Notes: generated by a model from the sequence alone, not told the origin. A stretch of DNA of 29,499 nucleotides from Thermoproteota archaeon (GCA_013153895.1 JAADDN010000123.1:1-29499), one strand, 5' to 3'; counted from the stretch's first letter, positions 7,519-15,655 are shown. Program-made: numbers and translations.

Positions 7519-7912
7519 ACCTTATAGCACCTGTAGGACAGATCTTAACGCATTCCGGATCACCATCACAGAGATCACATTTAACTGGGACCTTGAGGTT
7601 CTCTATCTTCCTCATGGCACCGTATGGACATGCTTTAACACAGTCTCCACATCCTGTGCATCTCTCTTCAAGTATCTTAACTATTCCATCTCTAACAACT
7701 ATAGCATCGTACTCGCATGCACGTGCACAGTATGGTGGGTCACAGTGTCTACATACTCTAGCATCTACCTGTATATCACTCTTCATCATTATGAGAGTTA
7801 TCTTTATACCTGACTTAGCTAGGTTGACACTATGATAATGCTTGTATGAGCATGCTAGCTCGCATAGATGACAACATACGCACTTCTCAGTATCTACATC
7901 TATTCTTGGCAC
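7505..7912 (-). CDS. Four-cluster 4Fe-4S ferredoxin subunit, partner of AOR-family enzyme
   Basis: A 135-residue polyferredoxin of the HycB/NrfC/DmsB-like type. Four cysteine quartets are visible: C11-x2-C-x2-C-x3-C, then CRHCDPPYCARAC (C-x2-C-x4-C-x3-C), CTGCGDCVKAC, and CDLCDGDPECVKIC. That gives sixteen cysteines and predicts four 4Fe-4S clusters. No signal peptide is present, so it is cytoplasmic. It starts with GTG at 7912, and a TATA-like gatataat lies about 27 nt upstream. Its 14-nt overlap with the AOR gene shows cotranslation. It probably carries electrons from the tungsten site to a soluble ferredoxin or another acceptor. Confidence 0.9.
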   Translation of the reverse strand: MPRIDVDTEKCVCCHLCELACSYKHYHSVNLAKSGIKITLIMMKSDIQVDARVCRHCDPPYCARACEYDAIVVRDGIVKILEERCTGCGDCVKACPYGAMRKIENLKVPVKCDLCDGDPECVKICPTGAIRYVSA

Positions 7913-7946
7913 CGATAGACATATATAGGTCCAGGATTATATCAGT

Positions 7947-8005
7947 TACTGTCAGCACGTGGAATCTTCGTCACTTCTCAGTGTGAATACGTCTCATCAC
8001 GCTAG
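7947..8005 (-). ncRNA. C/D box sRNA (2'-O-methylation guide), predicted 16S rRNA target
   Basis: The minus strand carries, in order: C box GTGATGA (7994-8000), 12-nt guide GACGTATTCACA (7982-7993), D' box CTGA (7978-7981), 3-nt spacer GAA, C' box GTGACGA (7968-7974), 12-nt guide AGATTCCACGTG (7956-7967) and D box CTGA (7952-7955). The 12/3/12 spacing is the archaeal standard for box C/D RNPs (L7Ae, Nop5, fibrillarin). The D' guide is complementary to TGTGAATACGTC; GTGAATACGTC is a conserved stretch of archaeal 16S rRNA before the decoding-site helix 44. The N+5 rule would place the methyl group on the A near E. coli position 1374. The target of the D guide was not recognised. The RNA lies in the divergent gap between the ferredoxin and S6e genes; its own promoter is unclear. 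Confidence 0.88.
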
Positions 8006-8024
8006 TGAGAGTACCATAGTTAGT

Positions 8025-8033
8025 CTTATATAC
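8025..8033 (+). promoter_or_regulatory. TATA box of the S6e gene
   Basis: CTTATATAC centred about 34 nt before the ATG at 8063. No Shine-Dalgarno precedes the start, so the transcript would carry a leader of only several nucleotides. Confidence 0.6.
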
Positions 8034-8062
8034 CCTCCTAAAGCTAGATCACTCTGCTGAAC

Positions 8063-8524
8063 ATGCCAACCTTCAAGCTAGTGCTAGCAGATCCCATGTC
8101 AGGAAAGTCCAAGCAGCTTGAGATAAAGGATCCTCACTCACAGAGGTTCATAGGACTGAGGATAGGTGACATAGTTGATGCATCAATACTTAAAGGAGTT
8201 TTCGATCTACCTCCAGGATTCAGAATAAAGATCACAGGAGGAAGTGGATATGAGGGAGCACCAATGGTACCATACGTTGAAGGTCCAGTAAAGAAGTACG
8301 TGCTCGCAAGTGGTCCACCAGGATTTCACCCAAGGAAGAGAGGTGAGAGAAGGAGAAAGCTTGTGAGAGGTAACACAATAAATGAGCAGATTGTTCAGAT
8401 AAATGCGGTACTCATATACCCACCAGGATGGAAGGAGGGACCAATAATACCACTAGGAGATAAAGAGCTTAACAAGATAATGGAGAAGTTGAAGGGAGGT
8501 CAAGAGCAAGCTCAAGAACAGTAA
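8063..8524 (+). CDS. rps6e: 30S ribosomal protein S6e
   Basis: A 153-residue small-subunit ribosomal protein. Recognisable conserved blocks are LVLADPMSGKSKQLEI near the N-terminus, IGLRIGDIVD in the middle, KITGGSGYEGAPM, and the basic RKRGERRRKLVRGNTI segment that binds rRNA. The archaeal form lacks the long phosphorylated C-terminal tail of eukaryotic S6, and this protein has only a short Gln-rich end. The start is unambiguous. It precedes nreA by 44 nt on the same strand. Confidence 0.95.
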   Translation: MPTFKLVLADPMSGKSKQLEIKDPHSQRFIGLRIGDIVDASILKGVFDLPPGFRIKITGGSGYEGAPMVPYVEGPVKKYVLASGPPGFHPRKRGERRRKLVRGNTINEQIVQINAVLIYPPGWKEGPIIPLGDKELNKIMEKLKGGQEQAQEQ

Positions 8525-8568
8525 CGTCTAACGATAAGCTTATCTACGAACTACAGTAAACTAGTAAC

Positions 8569-9819
8569 GTGGTATTTACATCAATTAAACCAGAACTATG
8601 CTATAGATGTAAGACCTTTAAGCATCTCTGTGGTCTCCCATACTGTCCCATTAAAGAACGTCTGAAGGTCATGGTGAAGACGTATACGAGAGTAGTATCG
8701 AGCACGGAACTAGCATCAGCATCACCACCAAGTGGAGTAGTTGGAGAACATGGTTATCCAAAGGTTAAGGTATATGTAGGAGTAAGCGCAGATACTAACA
8801 CTGACGTCAAGTTTCTAGAAGATCCACCACGATGGTGGGATAGTTCTCTCAAGCTTGAAGACATAATAAAGCTAAGATCAGAAATGATCAACATAGTTAA
8901 CGAGGGTAGATATCATGTGAGAGATGTAGAGAAGCTGTATAGTAGAGAGATATCTCTAATACAGGTCTCAGATAGACCAGTAGACTGTGAGGTAAAGGTA
9001 GAGAAGATACTAGATAGAAACATAATGTTTGATCTAAGACTTCTACCATTAAGCATGAGAGTTCTAGGAAGCATAAAGGTGACGACTAATCCACATATAG
9101 ATCATAGGATGGAGAAGATGATACATGACTACGATATGAAGGCTAGAGATGCAATAGTAGAATTATATAAGAGTGGTATAGATGTCTACAATATACAGAG
9201 AGCACTCAGCTTTGGACTATTAGGAACAAGAAGATTCAGAAGGATCGTTCCAACAAGATGGGCTATAACAGCAGTAGATAGAACTATAACTAAGTACCTG
9301 AGAGAGGAAGTTAAGAAGTTTAGCGAAGTACCTGAGTTTGAGCTATACCAGGTAGAATATATGAATAATAGGTTCACAGTAATAGTAATTCCAGGAGACT
9401 TAAGGGTAAGATGGATAGAGTTCTGGTACCCTAGAGCAGGAATGGAGCATAGAGATAATAGACCTGTCCTCTCTCTAGAGATTGTTGAGGACCTTAGAGG
9501 AGAAGTTGAAACAATGGATGGAGGATTTGAAGCAGCAAGAATGGGAATACTAGAAGCATTATGTAAGAGAAGAAGAAAGGGTAAGATAATCATAATAAGA
9601 GAAATATTACCAAACTATTACATTGGTGTAGGAAACTGGCATATAAGAGAGGACATGAGAAGAATATTCACATTAAAACCAATAGTGAGATCATCAGATG
9701 ATAGAGAGCTTCTGAGAGAGCTGTCAAGAGTATTTAAAGATGATAAGATAGCTAATGTTGTAATAGACAGAGTTAGGAGAGAGTTATCACAGAAAAGCAT
9801 ACTAGAACTACTATGGTAA
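8569..9819 (+). CDS. nreA: NreA-type DNA repair protein with C-terminal PCNA-binding motif
   Basis: A 416-residue archaeal Nre (DUF650/DUF651) protein. The N-terminus carries a likely zinc site C11-x2-C14-x6-C21-x4-C26. The middle holds family blocks such as SPPSGVVGEHGYP and the PRWWDSS segment. The last nine residues, QKSILELLW, fit a PIP box (Q-x2-I/L-x2-L-L/F-W), as reported for NreA, which binds the PCNA clamp in repair of alkylation or crosslink damage. It starts with GTG at 8569; a TATA-like aagcttatct lies about 29 nt upstream and there is no Shine-Dalgarno. Its last codons overlap the sua5 start by 7 nt. Confidence 0.88.
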   Translation: MVFTSIKPELCYRCKTFKHLCGLPYCPIKERLKVMVKTYTRVVSSTELASASPPSGVVGEHGYPKVKVYVGVSADTNTDVKFLEDPPRWWDSSLKLEDIIKLRSEMINIVNEGRYHVRDVEKLYSREISLIQVSDRPVDCEVKVEKILDRNIMFDLRLLPLSMRVLGSIKVTTNPHIDHRMEKMIHDYDMKARDAIVELYKSGIDVYNIQRALSFGLLGTRRFRRIVPTRWAITAVDRTITKYLREEVKKFSEVPEFELYQVEYMNNRFTVIVIPGDLRVRWIEFWYPRAGMEHRDNRPVLSLEIVEDLRGEVETMDGGFEAARMGILEALCKRRRKGKIIIIREILPNYYIGVGNWHIREDMRRIFTLKPIVRSSDDRELLRELSRVFKDDKIANVVIDRVRRELSQKSILELLW

Positions 9820-10778
9820 AGATAGTACATATAAGTAACAGGTATAGTTGTCTGAGAGAGATAGTAGAGATATGTGTTAGAGCGATTGAAAATAATGAGC
9901 TCCTAGTACTACCTACAGAGACTGTATATGGAATATTAGCTCCAGATAGAGATCAGATTCTAAACAGGTTGTATAGGATTAAGATGAGGTATGAGAGATT
10001 TACAGTACATGCATCAGATATATGTCAGATAATTGAAAAATATGAACTTAAGGAAAGTTATATAGAAATCTTAAAGAAACTATTTCCAGGACCTGTAACA
10101 GCTATCGTAGAGACGGTAAGAGGAGAGAAGATAGGTTTCAGAGTTCCTGATCATGATCTGATAAGAGAGGTTCTTAAGAGGGTAGGTCCAGCGTATATGC
10201 CAAGTGCAAATAAGAAAGATAATCCAAGTCCAATAACAGGTAGAGATGTACTTGAAGAACTTTCTAATGATGTTGATATGATAATAGATGAGGGATATAC
10301 TAGATATTGTATAGATTCCACAGTCGTAGACTTAACTAAAGATCCTCCAGAAATATTGAGAAGTGGTGCATTCCCTGTAAAAGATTTAGAAAGGATTTTA
10401 AAAGTTAATGTGAAGATTCCTGAAAATGTTCTACGGCTCGAGCCTTTTCCAGCTAAGAAATATCTTAAGAATAGGAACGTAATAATGTTAAGAGATATCA
10501 AAAATATGTCTAAACTTAACATAAATGTGAGAGATTGTATTTTATTGTCTAGTGTTGAGAAGTATGAAGAGAATTATAAGATTCTTGATAGTTTCTCAAT
10601 AATTTTACTATATGGTTCTGAGAGAGATATTTTATCAATGTTTAGAGGTGTTTATGAATGTTTGAGAAAGGTAGAGAAACTTCCTAATAAGTATGTTATA
10701 ATTATTCCACCAGAGTTAAGTTATGATACTTTACCTATTATTGAGAGGTTTCTTAGATCTACTGATACTGTAATCTAA
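9813..10778 (+). CDS. sua5: Sua5/YrdC family L-threonylcarbamoyladenylate synthase
   Basis: A 321-residue two-domain Sua5-type protein. The YrdC domain (about residues 15-200) has the PTETVYGI block, the KMR motif (K-x-R), FPGPVT, PSAN and IDSTVVDLT. It makes threonylcarbamoyl-AMP from threonine, bicarbonate and ATP for t6A37 of tRNA. The C-terminal part (about 220-321) corresponds to the Sua5 domain but is divergent. The usual KxRPxxxPL loop lacks both prolines here (KMRYERFTV), a mild oddity. Its ATG overlaps the end of nreA, so translation is coupled. It ends flush against the convergent creatininase gene. Confidence 0.87.
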   Translation: MVKIVHISNRYSCLREIVEICVRAIENNELLVLPTETVYGILAPDRDQILNRLYRIKMRYERFTVHASDICQIIEKYELKESYIEILKKLFPGPVTAIVETVRGEKIGFRVPDHDLIREVLKRVGPAYMPSANKKDNPSPITGRDVLEELSNDVDMIIDEGYTRYCIDSTVVDLTKDPPEILRSGAFPVKDLERILKVNVKIPENVLRLEPFPAKKYLKNRNVIMLRDIKNMSKLNINVRDCILLSSVEKYEENYKILDSFSIILLYGSERDILSMFRGVYECLRKVEKLPNKYVIIIPPELSYDTLPIIERFLRSTDTVI

Positions 10779-11495
10779 TCACGTTCTCGGTGGTCCTTGG
10801 AGAATTCTGTTGAGTTGTGCTAGAAAGTCGTTTACGATGACTTCTAAGACCTGTTTTCCCTTCTCTCTATCAAGGTCTCTCGATAATCTTCCTATTACTC
10901 CTATATCTGAGATCTCTTTTGTCCTGTATAGTCTTAATGATCCTTCTCTTACTATGTCTACAATTCTTTCAAATCTTACTAAGTCCTCGCTTATGGTCAT
11001 CATTAGATATGTCTCTACTATTCCAGCATGTTCTACATATATGTCTCCAACTATGTCTCTAAGCTTTCTCTTTACTCTCTCATTAAGAACATAGTAGTGA
11101 TATGTCTTAACAGTGTTACGATAGTTTAATGTTCTTGTCACTAGGTCAAGTATCTCGCAATTTCCTCCATGTCCATTAACTATCACTATTGCTTTTGGAG
11201 AACATGTCTCTATTATTGACATGATGATATCTTCTATATATCTCATGAATGTTCTCGGTAAAACATATATAGTGCCTGGAAAATCTCTATGCTCCATGGA
11301 GCAGGAATAATATATTGGGGGCAGTATGAGAACAGCATCCTTAAGAACACGTTCAGCAACAGTGCATAAGTACTGTGATATTATGGTATCACAAGTATAT
11401 GGAAGATGAGGACCATGCTGCTCGACACTACCAACAGGTAGAAGAACAAGCTTGTTAGGTACAAAGTCTAGAAGAGTCAGCTCTTCCAATCTCAC
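10779..11495 (-). CDS. Creatininase-family metal-dependent amidohydrolase
   Basis: A 238-residue protein of the creatininase/FAPy-deformylase (ArfB) family. Metal-binding and active-site blocks are VGSVEQHGPHLP (residues 22-33) with a following Asp (YTCDT), EHRDFPGT near 70-77, NGHGGN at 108-113 and EHAGIVET near 155-162. Archaeal members include ArfB, which deformylates a riboflavin/F420 precursor, but the family also contains creatinine hydrolases and mycofactocin proteins. The specific substrate cannot be named. It starts with GTG at 11495, and a cttaaatc box lies about 27 nt upstream, consistent with a leaderless transcript. Confidence 0.85.
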   Translation of the reverse strand: MRLEELTLLDFVPNKLVLLPVGSVEQHGPHLPYTCDTIISQYLCTVAERVLKDAVLILPPIYYSCSMEHRDFPGTIYVLPRTFMRYIEDIIMSIIETCSPKAIVIVNGHGGNCEILDLVTRTLNYRNTVKTYHYYVLNERVKRKLRDIVGDIYVEHAGIVETYLMMTISEDLVRFERIVDIVREGSLRLYRTKEISDIGVIGRLSRDLDREKGKQVLEVIVNDFLAQLNRILQGPPRT

Positions 11496-11652
11496 GTTAG
11501 AGAGTAAGTCCTTCTCCAGGATTTAAGAGAACTACGCTAGCAGAGTGATTCCACTTAACGAGATCTTGACGGGTTTAAGTATGTCTCTTGCTTGCTTACT
11601 CTAAAATGTCTTCCAAGAAGCATACTTTTAAAAGATCTGCACTTGCTAGCTC
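11496..11652. promoter_or_regulatory. Divergent intergenic region with promoters for both flanking genes
   Basis: A 157-bp gap. TTTTAAAA at 11626-11633 is placed for a leaderless start of the plus gene at 11653. A cttaaatc box (plus-strand gatttaag near 11519-11526) serves the minus gene at 11495. The roughly 100 bp between holds a second TATA-like gggtttaagtatg near 11574. I found no C/D box RNA, tRNA or convincing small ORF here. Confidence 0.5.
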
Positions 11653-12081
11653 ATGATTAGGATTGCAATAGCAACAGATGATGGAAATGTAGTATCTAAC
11701 AAGATGTTCACAGTAGCAAGAATGTTCAAGATATATGACATGGATGAGGAGAAGGGTACTCTAACATATGTAGAAGATAGACAGAATGCGATGGCATCAT
11801 CTGAAGAAGCTTCTCAGTTATCAGAAGAGGAGTACTGTAAGCTTCTTCATGAGAAAGTTCTTAATGATGTTAATGTGATAATAGGCACAGTATGTACAAG
11901 ATTAACATATTACTACTTCTTATCTAACAATGTTCAGGTACTATTCGTCGAGAAGGATACTCCTGTAGCATTAGTAGAGGAGTATCTTAGAAAGGTTGCA
12001 GAAGAGATAAGCAAGGAGTTGAAGGTTAGTGGTGCTGAGGAACCGGAGATTGAGGATCTTGAGGAAGAAGACGAGTACTAG
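11653..12081 (+). CDS. NifX/NifB-type dinitrogenase cofactor domain protein
   Basis: A 142-residue protein with the opening typical of the NifX/NafY/NifB C-terminal (Fe-Mo cofactor biosynthesis) fold: MIRIAIATDDG, then VARMFKIYDMD. Alternating strands and helices fill about 110 residues, and an acidic tail ends EIEDLEEEDEY. Archaea without nitrogen fixation have many such small proteins, some thought to carry Fe-S or Mo clusters. No nif genes are nearby, so nitrogen fixation is not implied. It is preceded by a well-placed TATA box and ends with a 4-nt convergent overlap with metE. Confidence 0.72.
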   Translation: MIRIAIATDDGNVVSNKMFTVARMFKIYDMDEEKGTLTYVEDRQNAMASSEEASQLSEEEYCKLLHEKVLNDVNVIIGTVCTRLTYYYFLSNNVQVLFVEKDTPVALVEEYLRKVAEEISKELKVSGAEEPEIEDLEEEDEY

Positions 12082-13085
12082 CTTTCATAACCATACTCTC
12101 TTCTTAACTCTTTAGCAGCCTTTACAATATTTTTCAATTTCTCCAAAGCTATCTCTCTAGGAAGTCTCTTAAGTCCACAGTCTGGGTCGAGATAGATCTT
12201 CTCAGGTCCTATTATGTCAAGCTTAAGTAGTCTGTAGACGGCATCTTTAATCTCTTCAACAGTCTCAACTTTTAGAGAATGTACATCAACAACACCATAA
12301 CCGAGCTCCTTATTGTAACTATACTCTTTCAGGTAGGGTAATAACCTGAAATTACTATTCTTAAACTCGAGATCGAACTGATCTACTGGGTAGTCCAGTA
12401 TGTATGGTAGTATTCTTTCTATTCTTCCAAAACATATGTGCACTATCTTCTTACAGTCAAGACCTTTCAACATTATTTCTAGAGCCTCCTTAAGAAGCTC
12501 AGCTTCCTCTCTCATAGGTCTCGTTGATAGTGCTGGCTCATCAATTTGTACGAACTTCGCACCTCTTCTAACAGCTTCCTCAATCTCTCTACGTAAGACT
12601 CTAGCTATGTCAAATATGAGCTCTCTCTTATCCTTGTAATATAGGTTGAAGCTCCAGTCAAGTATAGTATATGGTCCAGTTATTATGAACTTGACAGGTC
12701 TACCATCACTTACAGATCTAGCATACTCCCAGTCCTCGATTATCATGGGACCAGCATACTCTATCTTTGATACTACGATAGGCTTCCTGAAGTAGACGTT
12801 GTCAAATATTCTGACCCAGTCACCTATCTCGTATCCTTTCATCCTCTCTACGAAGAATACTACCATGTCTTCTCTAGTCTGCTCTCCATCACTAATTATG
12901 TCTATTCCAGCAGTAATATAGTCATCAACTACCTTCTTTATAGCTGACCTACATATTTTGCGAAACTCTTCCTCACTTATGAGTCCTCTCTTCCTCTTCT
13001 CTATAGCTTCCTGAGCTTCAGGAAACTTAGGATAGCTTCCTACTACCGTGGTTATGAATGCTTTAGGTAATGTATAACTACTCAT
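12078..13085 (-). CDS. metE: Core-MetE cobalamin-independent-type methionine synthase
   Basis: A 335-residue protein equivalent to the C-terminal catalytic domain of MetE. It transfers a methyl group to homocysteine using a zinc-bound thiolate. Zinc ligands are visible as H216 and C218 (HICFG), E240 (DLEFKN) and C303 (DPDCGLK). Substrate-site blocks include VGSYPK near residue 15, ISDGEQT at about 64-70 and QIDEPALS near 180-187. Archaeal enzymes of this size lack the folate-binding N-terminal half and belong to the folate-independent core-MetE group, which uses another methyl donor such as a corrinoid protein. A GGTGAG ribosome site precedes the ATG, and the upstream MetE-like gene ends 4 nt away, so the two form an operon. 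Confidence 0.9.
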   Translation of the reverse strand: MSSYTLPKAFITTVVGSYPKFPEAQEAIEKRKRGLISEEEFRKICRSAIKKVVDDYITAGIDIISDGEQTREDMVVFFVERMKGYEIGDWVRIFDNVYFRKPIVVSKIEYAGPMIIEDWEYARSVSDGRPVKFIITGPYTILDWSFNLYYKDKRELIFDIARVLRREIEEAVRRGAKFVQIDEPALSTRPMREEAELLKEALEIMLKGLDCKKIVHICFGRIERILPYILDYPVDQFDLEFKNSNFRLLPYLKEYSYNKELGYGVVDVHSLKVETVEEIKDAVYRLLKLDIIGPEKIYLDPDCGLKRLPREIALEKLKNIVKAAKELRREYGYES

Positions 13086-13089
13086 GTTC

Positions 13090-14067
13090 TCACCTTACAA
13101 GCTCTTGAGCAATCCTTAAACCGTACCTTCCCAATATCTGAGTTTTCTCTATAGCATACTTCAGCGGTATAAGCTCGAAGCCGCAGGAGGTTGTTAAACC
13201 ATAGATCTCTTTACTACCTGTCACTTCCATAGCTTTCTCTACGAGCTTTCTAACTTGTTCATAATCTTCCACTTTTATATCTCTAGCATCAATAACTCCT
13301 AAACATACTCGCGATAGTTCAGGTCTAGTAGATTTAAGTAACGAGAATGCTCTATCTGGATACTCTACTAGACTTATAATTACAGCTTCTACAGGCAGTT
13401 CAAGAACTTTCTTAAAAACATCTTCCTTAGGTACTCCATAGTACATTGAGATTATTATCCTACTAAACCTCCTCTTGAGCTCTCTAACACACTCCTCGAG
13501 GATAGAGACGTGGTAAGGAGATGCATCAGGATCTGTCAGAAATGGCTCATCAAGTTGAAGTATGTCAGGAATAGCATCACCTAGCTCACTATCTAGTACG
13601 TAAGCTCTAGATATGGATACAGCAAGCTCAGATCTATCAAGCTCAGTCTTAGATAAGAACGTGAATGTTACAGGACCTGGAACACTTATCTTAACAGGAT
13701 AATAATGTACAAGCTTCTTCAATAACCTGACTCGTTGAGATATTACACATCTCTGAACATCGGGCTCCTCAACGAAGACAGGTATCCTATAGAAGAAGTT
13801 GTTATCGAAAAATCGTAAGAGGCCATCAGCATATACTCCTCTCCAAGATTCTACAAATGGTCTAAACATGTCATGATGTTCTACTGCTGGATCCTGCACG
13901 TATGATAGTCCAGCACCAACCTGTATTCCACATATGTATGCTGTATCTTCCAATATTGCTAATCTTGCCTCTTCTATACTTATTTTTCCCTCATCTAGAT
14001 CTCTAATAGCCTTCCTAGTCTTAGCGCTCCTAGGGTAAGCTCCTAGCACGAATATCCTCATCATCAT
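13090..14067 (-). CDS. MetE-like protein lacking the full zinc site, partner of core-MetE
   Basis: A 325-residue protein with the MetE barrel pattern: a LGAYPRS start, KISVPGPVTFT, LQLDEPFL and a terminal LTTSCGFELIP block. At the place of the catalytic HxC it has ISMYYG (residues 206-211), so the zinc-binding His and first Cys are missing, while a Cys at 295 remains in the DPDCG-equivalent position. It therefore is unlikely to activate homocysteine alone. Lying 4 nt upstream of metE, it may bind the methyl donor or form a heteromer, like a split N-terminal half of MetE. The start MMMR gives three adjacent ATG codons; the first is taken. Confidence 0.78.
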   Translation of the reverse strand: MMMRIFVLGAYPRSAKTRKAIRDLDEGKISIEEARLAILEDTAYICGIQVGAGLSYVQDPAVEHHDMFRPFVESWRGVYADGLLRFFDNNFFYRIPVFVEEPDVQRCVISQRVRLLKKLVHYYPVKISVPGPVTFTFLSKTELDRSELAVSISRAYVLDSELGDAIPDILQLDEPFLTDPDASPYHVSILEECVRELKRRFSRIIISMYYGVPKEDVFKKVLELPVEAVIISLVEYPDRAFSLLKSTRPELSRVCLGVIDARDIKVEDYEQVRKLVEKAMEVTGSKEIYGLTTSCGFELIPLKYAIEKTQILGRYGLRIAQELVR

Positions 14068-14104
14068 GTAGTAGATACGTGACCTAGTATTACAGTATTC
14101 TCCT

Positions 14105-15613
14105 CTAATATTTCCAGGATATTACCTCGTAGAGTGGTGTTCTTGCTGGTCCTTCCTCAACAATCTTGTAGTATAGTGCTCTACAGTATATGCATCCTGG
14201 ATCATCTGCTAGTGGATCACCGAAGTATGAGAATGCTCTTGCTCTACATCCTCCACATATGTCTCTATACTTACATCTTGAACATACTGATCCTGTAAAT
14301 GTTCTCCTATCTCTAAACTTGTTCATTAGCTCATCATACTTCCATATCTCGTAGAAGCTTCTCTCACGTATGTTTCCTCTAGGTATTGGCATGAAGACGC
14401 ATGGTGTCACTGTTCCGTCTGGCTCTATAGCACAGTATACTCTACCTGCTCCACATCCACCTATGAACTCTATAGCAGCCTTATAGATACCTAACTTCAG
14501 AGCTGGTACAAAGTGTGTTGGTGCTGCAAGTTCTCCCTCAGTCTCCTGTAATATGACTCTACCATACTGTGGTGCTGTTGTAACGATCTCTATCTTTCTT
14601 CTCCTAGTCTCTCTTGCTAGAAGTTTGAGAAACTCTTCACGTTCTTCTGGTGTGAGATCTATCTTATAGTTATCTCTTCCTCTACCTACAGGAACAAAGT
14701 TGAAAAATACTATCCTCCTGACACCAAGATCCTCTGCTAGATCTATCATGTTCTCAACATCGTCAATATTGAACTTTGTTACTGTTGTTGCTATAGCAGT
14801 GAAGAATCCTTCCTTAACACAGTTCTGTATTCCTCTAACAGTCTTCTCCCACGCACCTGGTACGCCTCTAAACTTGTCATGTATCTCAGGTTTAGAGTGA
14901 TCAAGACTTATCTCTACGTATCTCATACCTGCCTTCTTCATCTTACGTACGAAGTCCATATCTGCTAAAGCTATACCATTAGTAGCTACTGCTGCATACA
15001 TTCCTCTCCTCGATATCTCTGCTACTATGTCTAGAAAGTGTGGGTGAATTGTTGGTTCACCACCGCTCAGAGCTACTCCACAGACAAACATCTTATCTAA
15101 CTCATCTACAAGTTTAAGCTTCTCCTCATATGTTAGTTCTCTAACGTTAGCTCCAGCACGTTGATAACAGTGTATACATCTTAGGTTACACATGTTAGTG
15201 AAGTTCCAAACTATGAAGAATGGTGCTTCAAATGGGAGCGGAATAGTTAGACCATTTAGAGCAATAGTCTTAAACACTAGGATCACGCCTCTCCTAGTTG
15301 CTGGATCAGCTAGAAGTTCTTTAGCAAACTTATCATCAGTTCTTAGAAGAGCAAGAGCAAACTTCAACCATCCTGAGAAGACCTCACTTATGAACCTAGC
15401 CATCGGTGGTAGACCTTTCTTTATCACACCTGCAAAATATGCTAGACATATGTCTAATAGCGGCCTCTTCTCACCATTTACCTCCACCTCCTTGAGTAAG
15501 GATTTTATTATTCTACGTGTTGCACGATTGCCTAGGAATAGTCTGAAGAATGCTAGGACCCCAGAGAGTCCATGTTTCTTCTCCTTCTCAATTTCTAAAC
15601 TGCTCGCAGACAT
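14105..15613 (-). CDS. Radical SAM/SPASM domain protein with helical N-terminal extension
   Basis: A 502-residue enzyme. After about 130 residues of helical N-terminal domain, the radical SAM motif C142-x3-C146-x2-C149 appears (CNLRCIHC), then SGGEPTIHP. A C-terminal SPASM-type region carries many cysteines: CGAGRVYC, TPCVFMP, then CSRCKYRDICGGCRARAFSY and a final DPGCIYC. These should hold one or two auxiliary 4Fe-4S clusters. SPASM enzymes modify peptides, proteins or cofactors such as heme (AhbC/AhbD-like). No precursor peptide gene is adjacent, so a cofactor or heme role is possible but unproven. ATG at 15613 lies about 25 nt downstream of a tttatgtatt box. A hairpin and a direct repeat sit just upstream of that promoter. 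Confidence 0.85.
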   Translation of the reverse strand: MSASSLEIEKEKKHGLSGVLAFFRLFLGNRATRRIIKSLLKEVEVNGEKRPLLDICLAYFAGVIKKGLPPMARFISEVFSGWLKFALALLRTDDKFAKELLADPATRRGVILVFKTIALNGLTIPLPFEAPFFIVWNFTNMCNLRCIHCYQRAGANVRELTYEEKLKLVDELDKMFVCGVALSGGEPTIHPHFLDIVAEISRRGMYAAVATNGIALADMDFVRKMKKAGMRYVEISLDHSKPEIHDKFRGVPGAWEKTVRGIQNCVKEGFFTAIATTVTKFNIDDVENMIDLAEDLGVRRIVFFNFVPVGRGRDNYKIDLTPEEREEFLKLLARETRRRKIEIVTTAPQYGRVILQETEGELAAPTHFVPALKLGIYKAAIEFIGGCGAGRVYCAIEPDGTVTPCVFMPIPRGNIRERSFYEIWKYDELMNKFRDRRTFTGSVCSRCKYRDICGGCRARAFSYFGDPLADDPGCIYCRALYYKIVEEGPARTPLYEVISWKY

Positions 15614-15655
15614 GTATTATCTATATGTCATCTAATACATAAACCTGCCACTATG

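Noticed and set aside
8533..8544. 12-bp palindrome GATAAGCTTATC between S6e and nreA
   Set aside because: Short, contains the probable TATA-like element of nreA; not enough to call an operator.
9186..9593. 135-codon minus-strand frame inside nreA
   Set aside because: Shadow of a well-supported gene; no family motif or ribosome site.
11602..11655. 16-codon ORF (MSSKKHTFKRSALASS) ending in the start codon of the NifX-like gene
   Set aside because: The TATA box of the NifX-like gene is inside it; a leaderless transcript would not include it.
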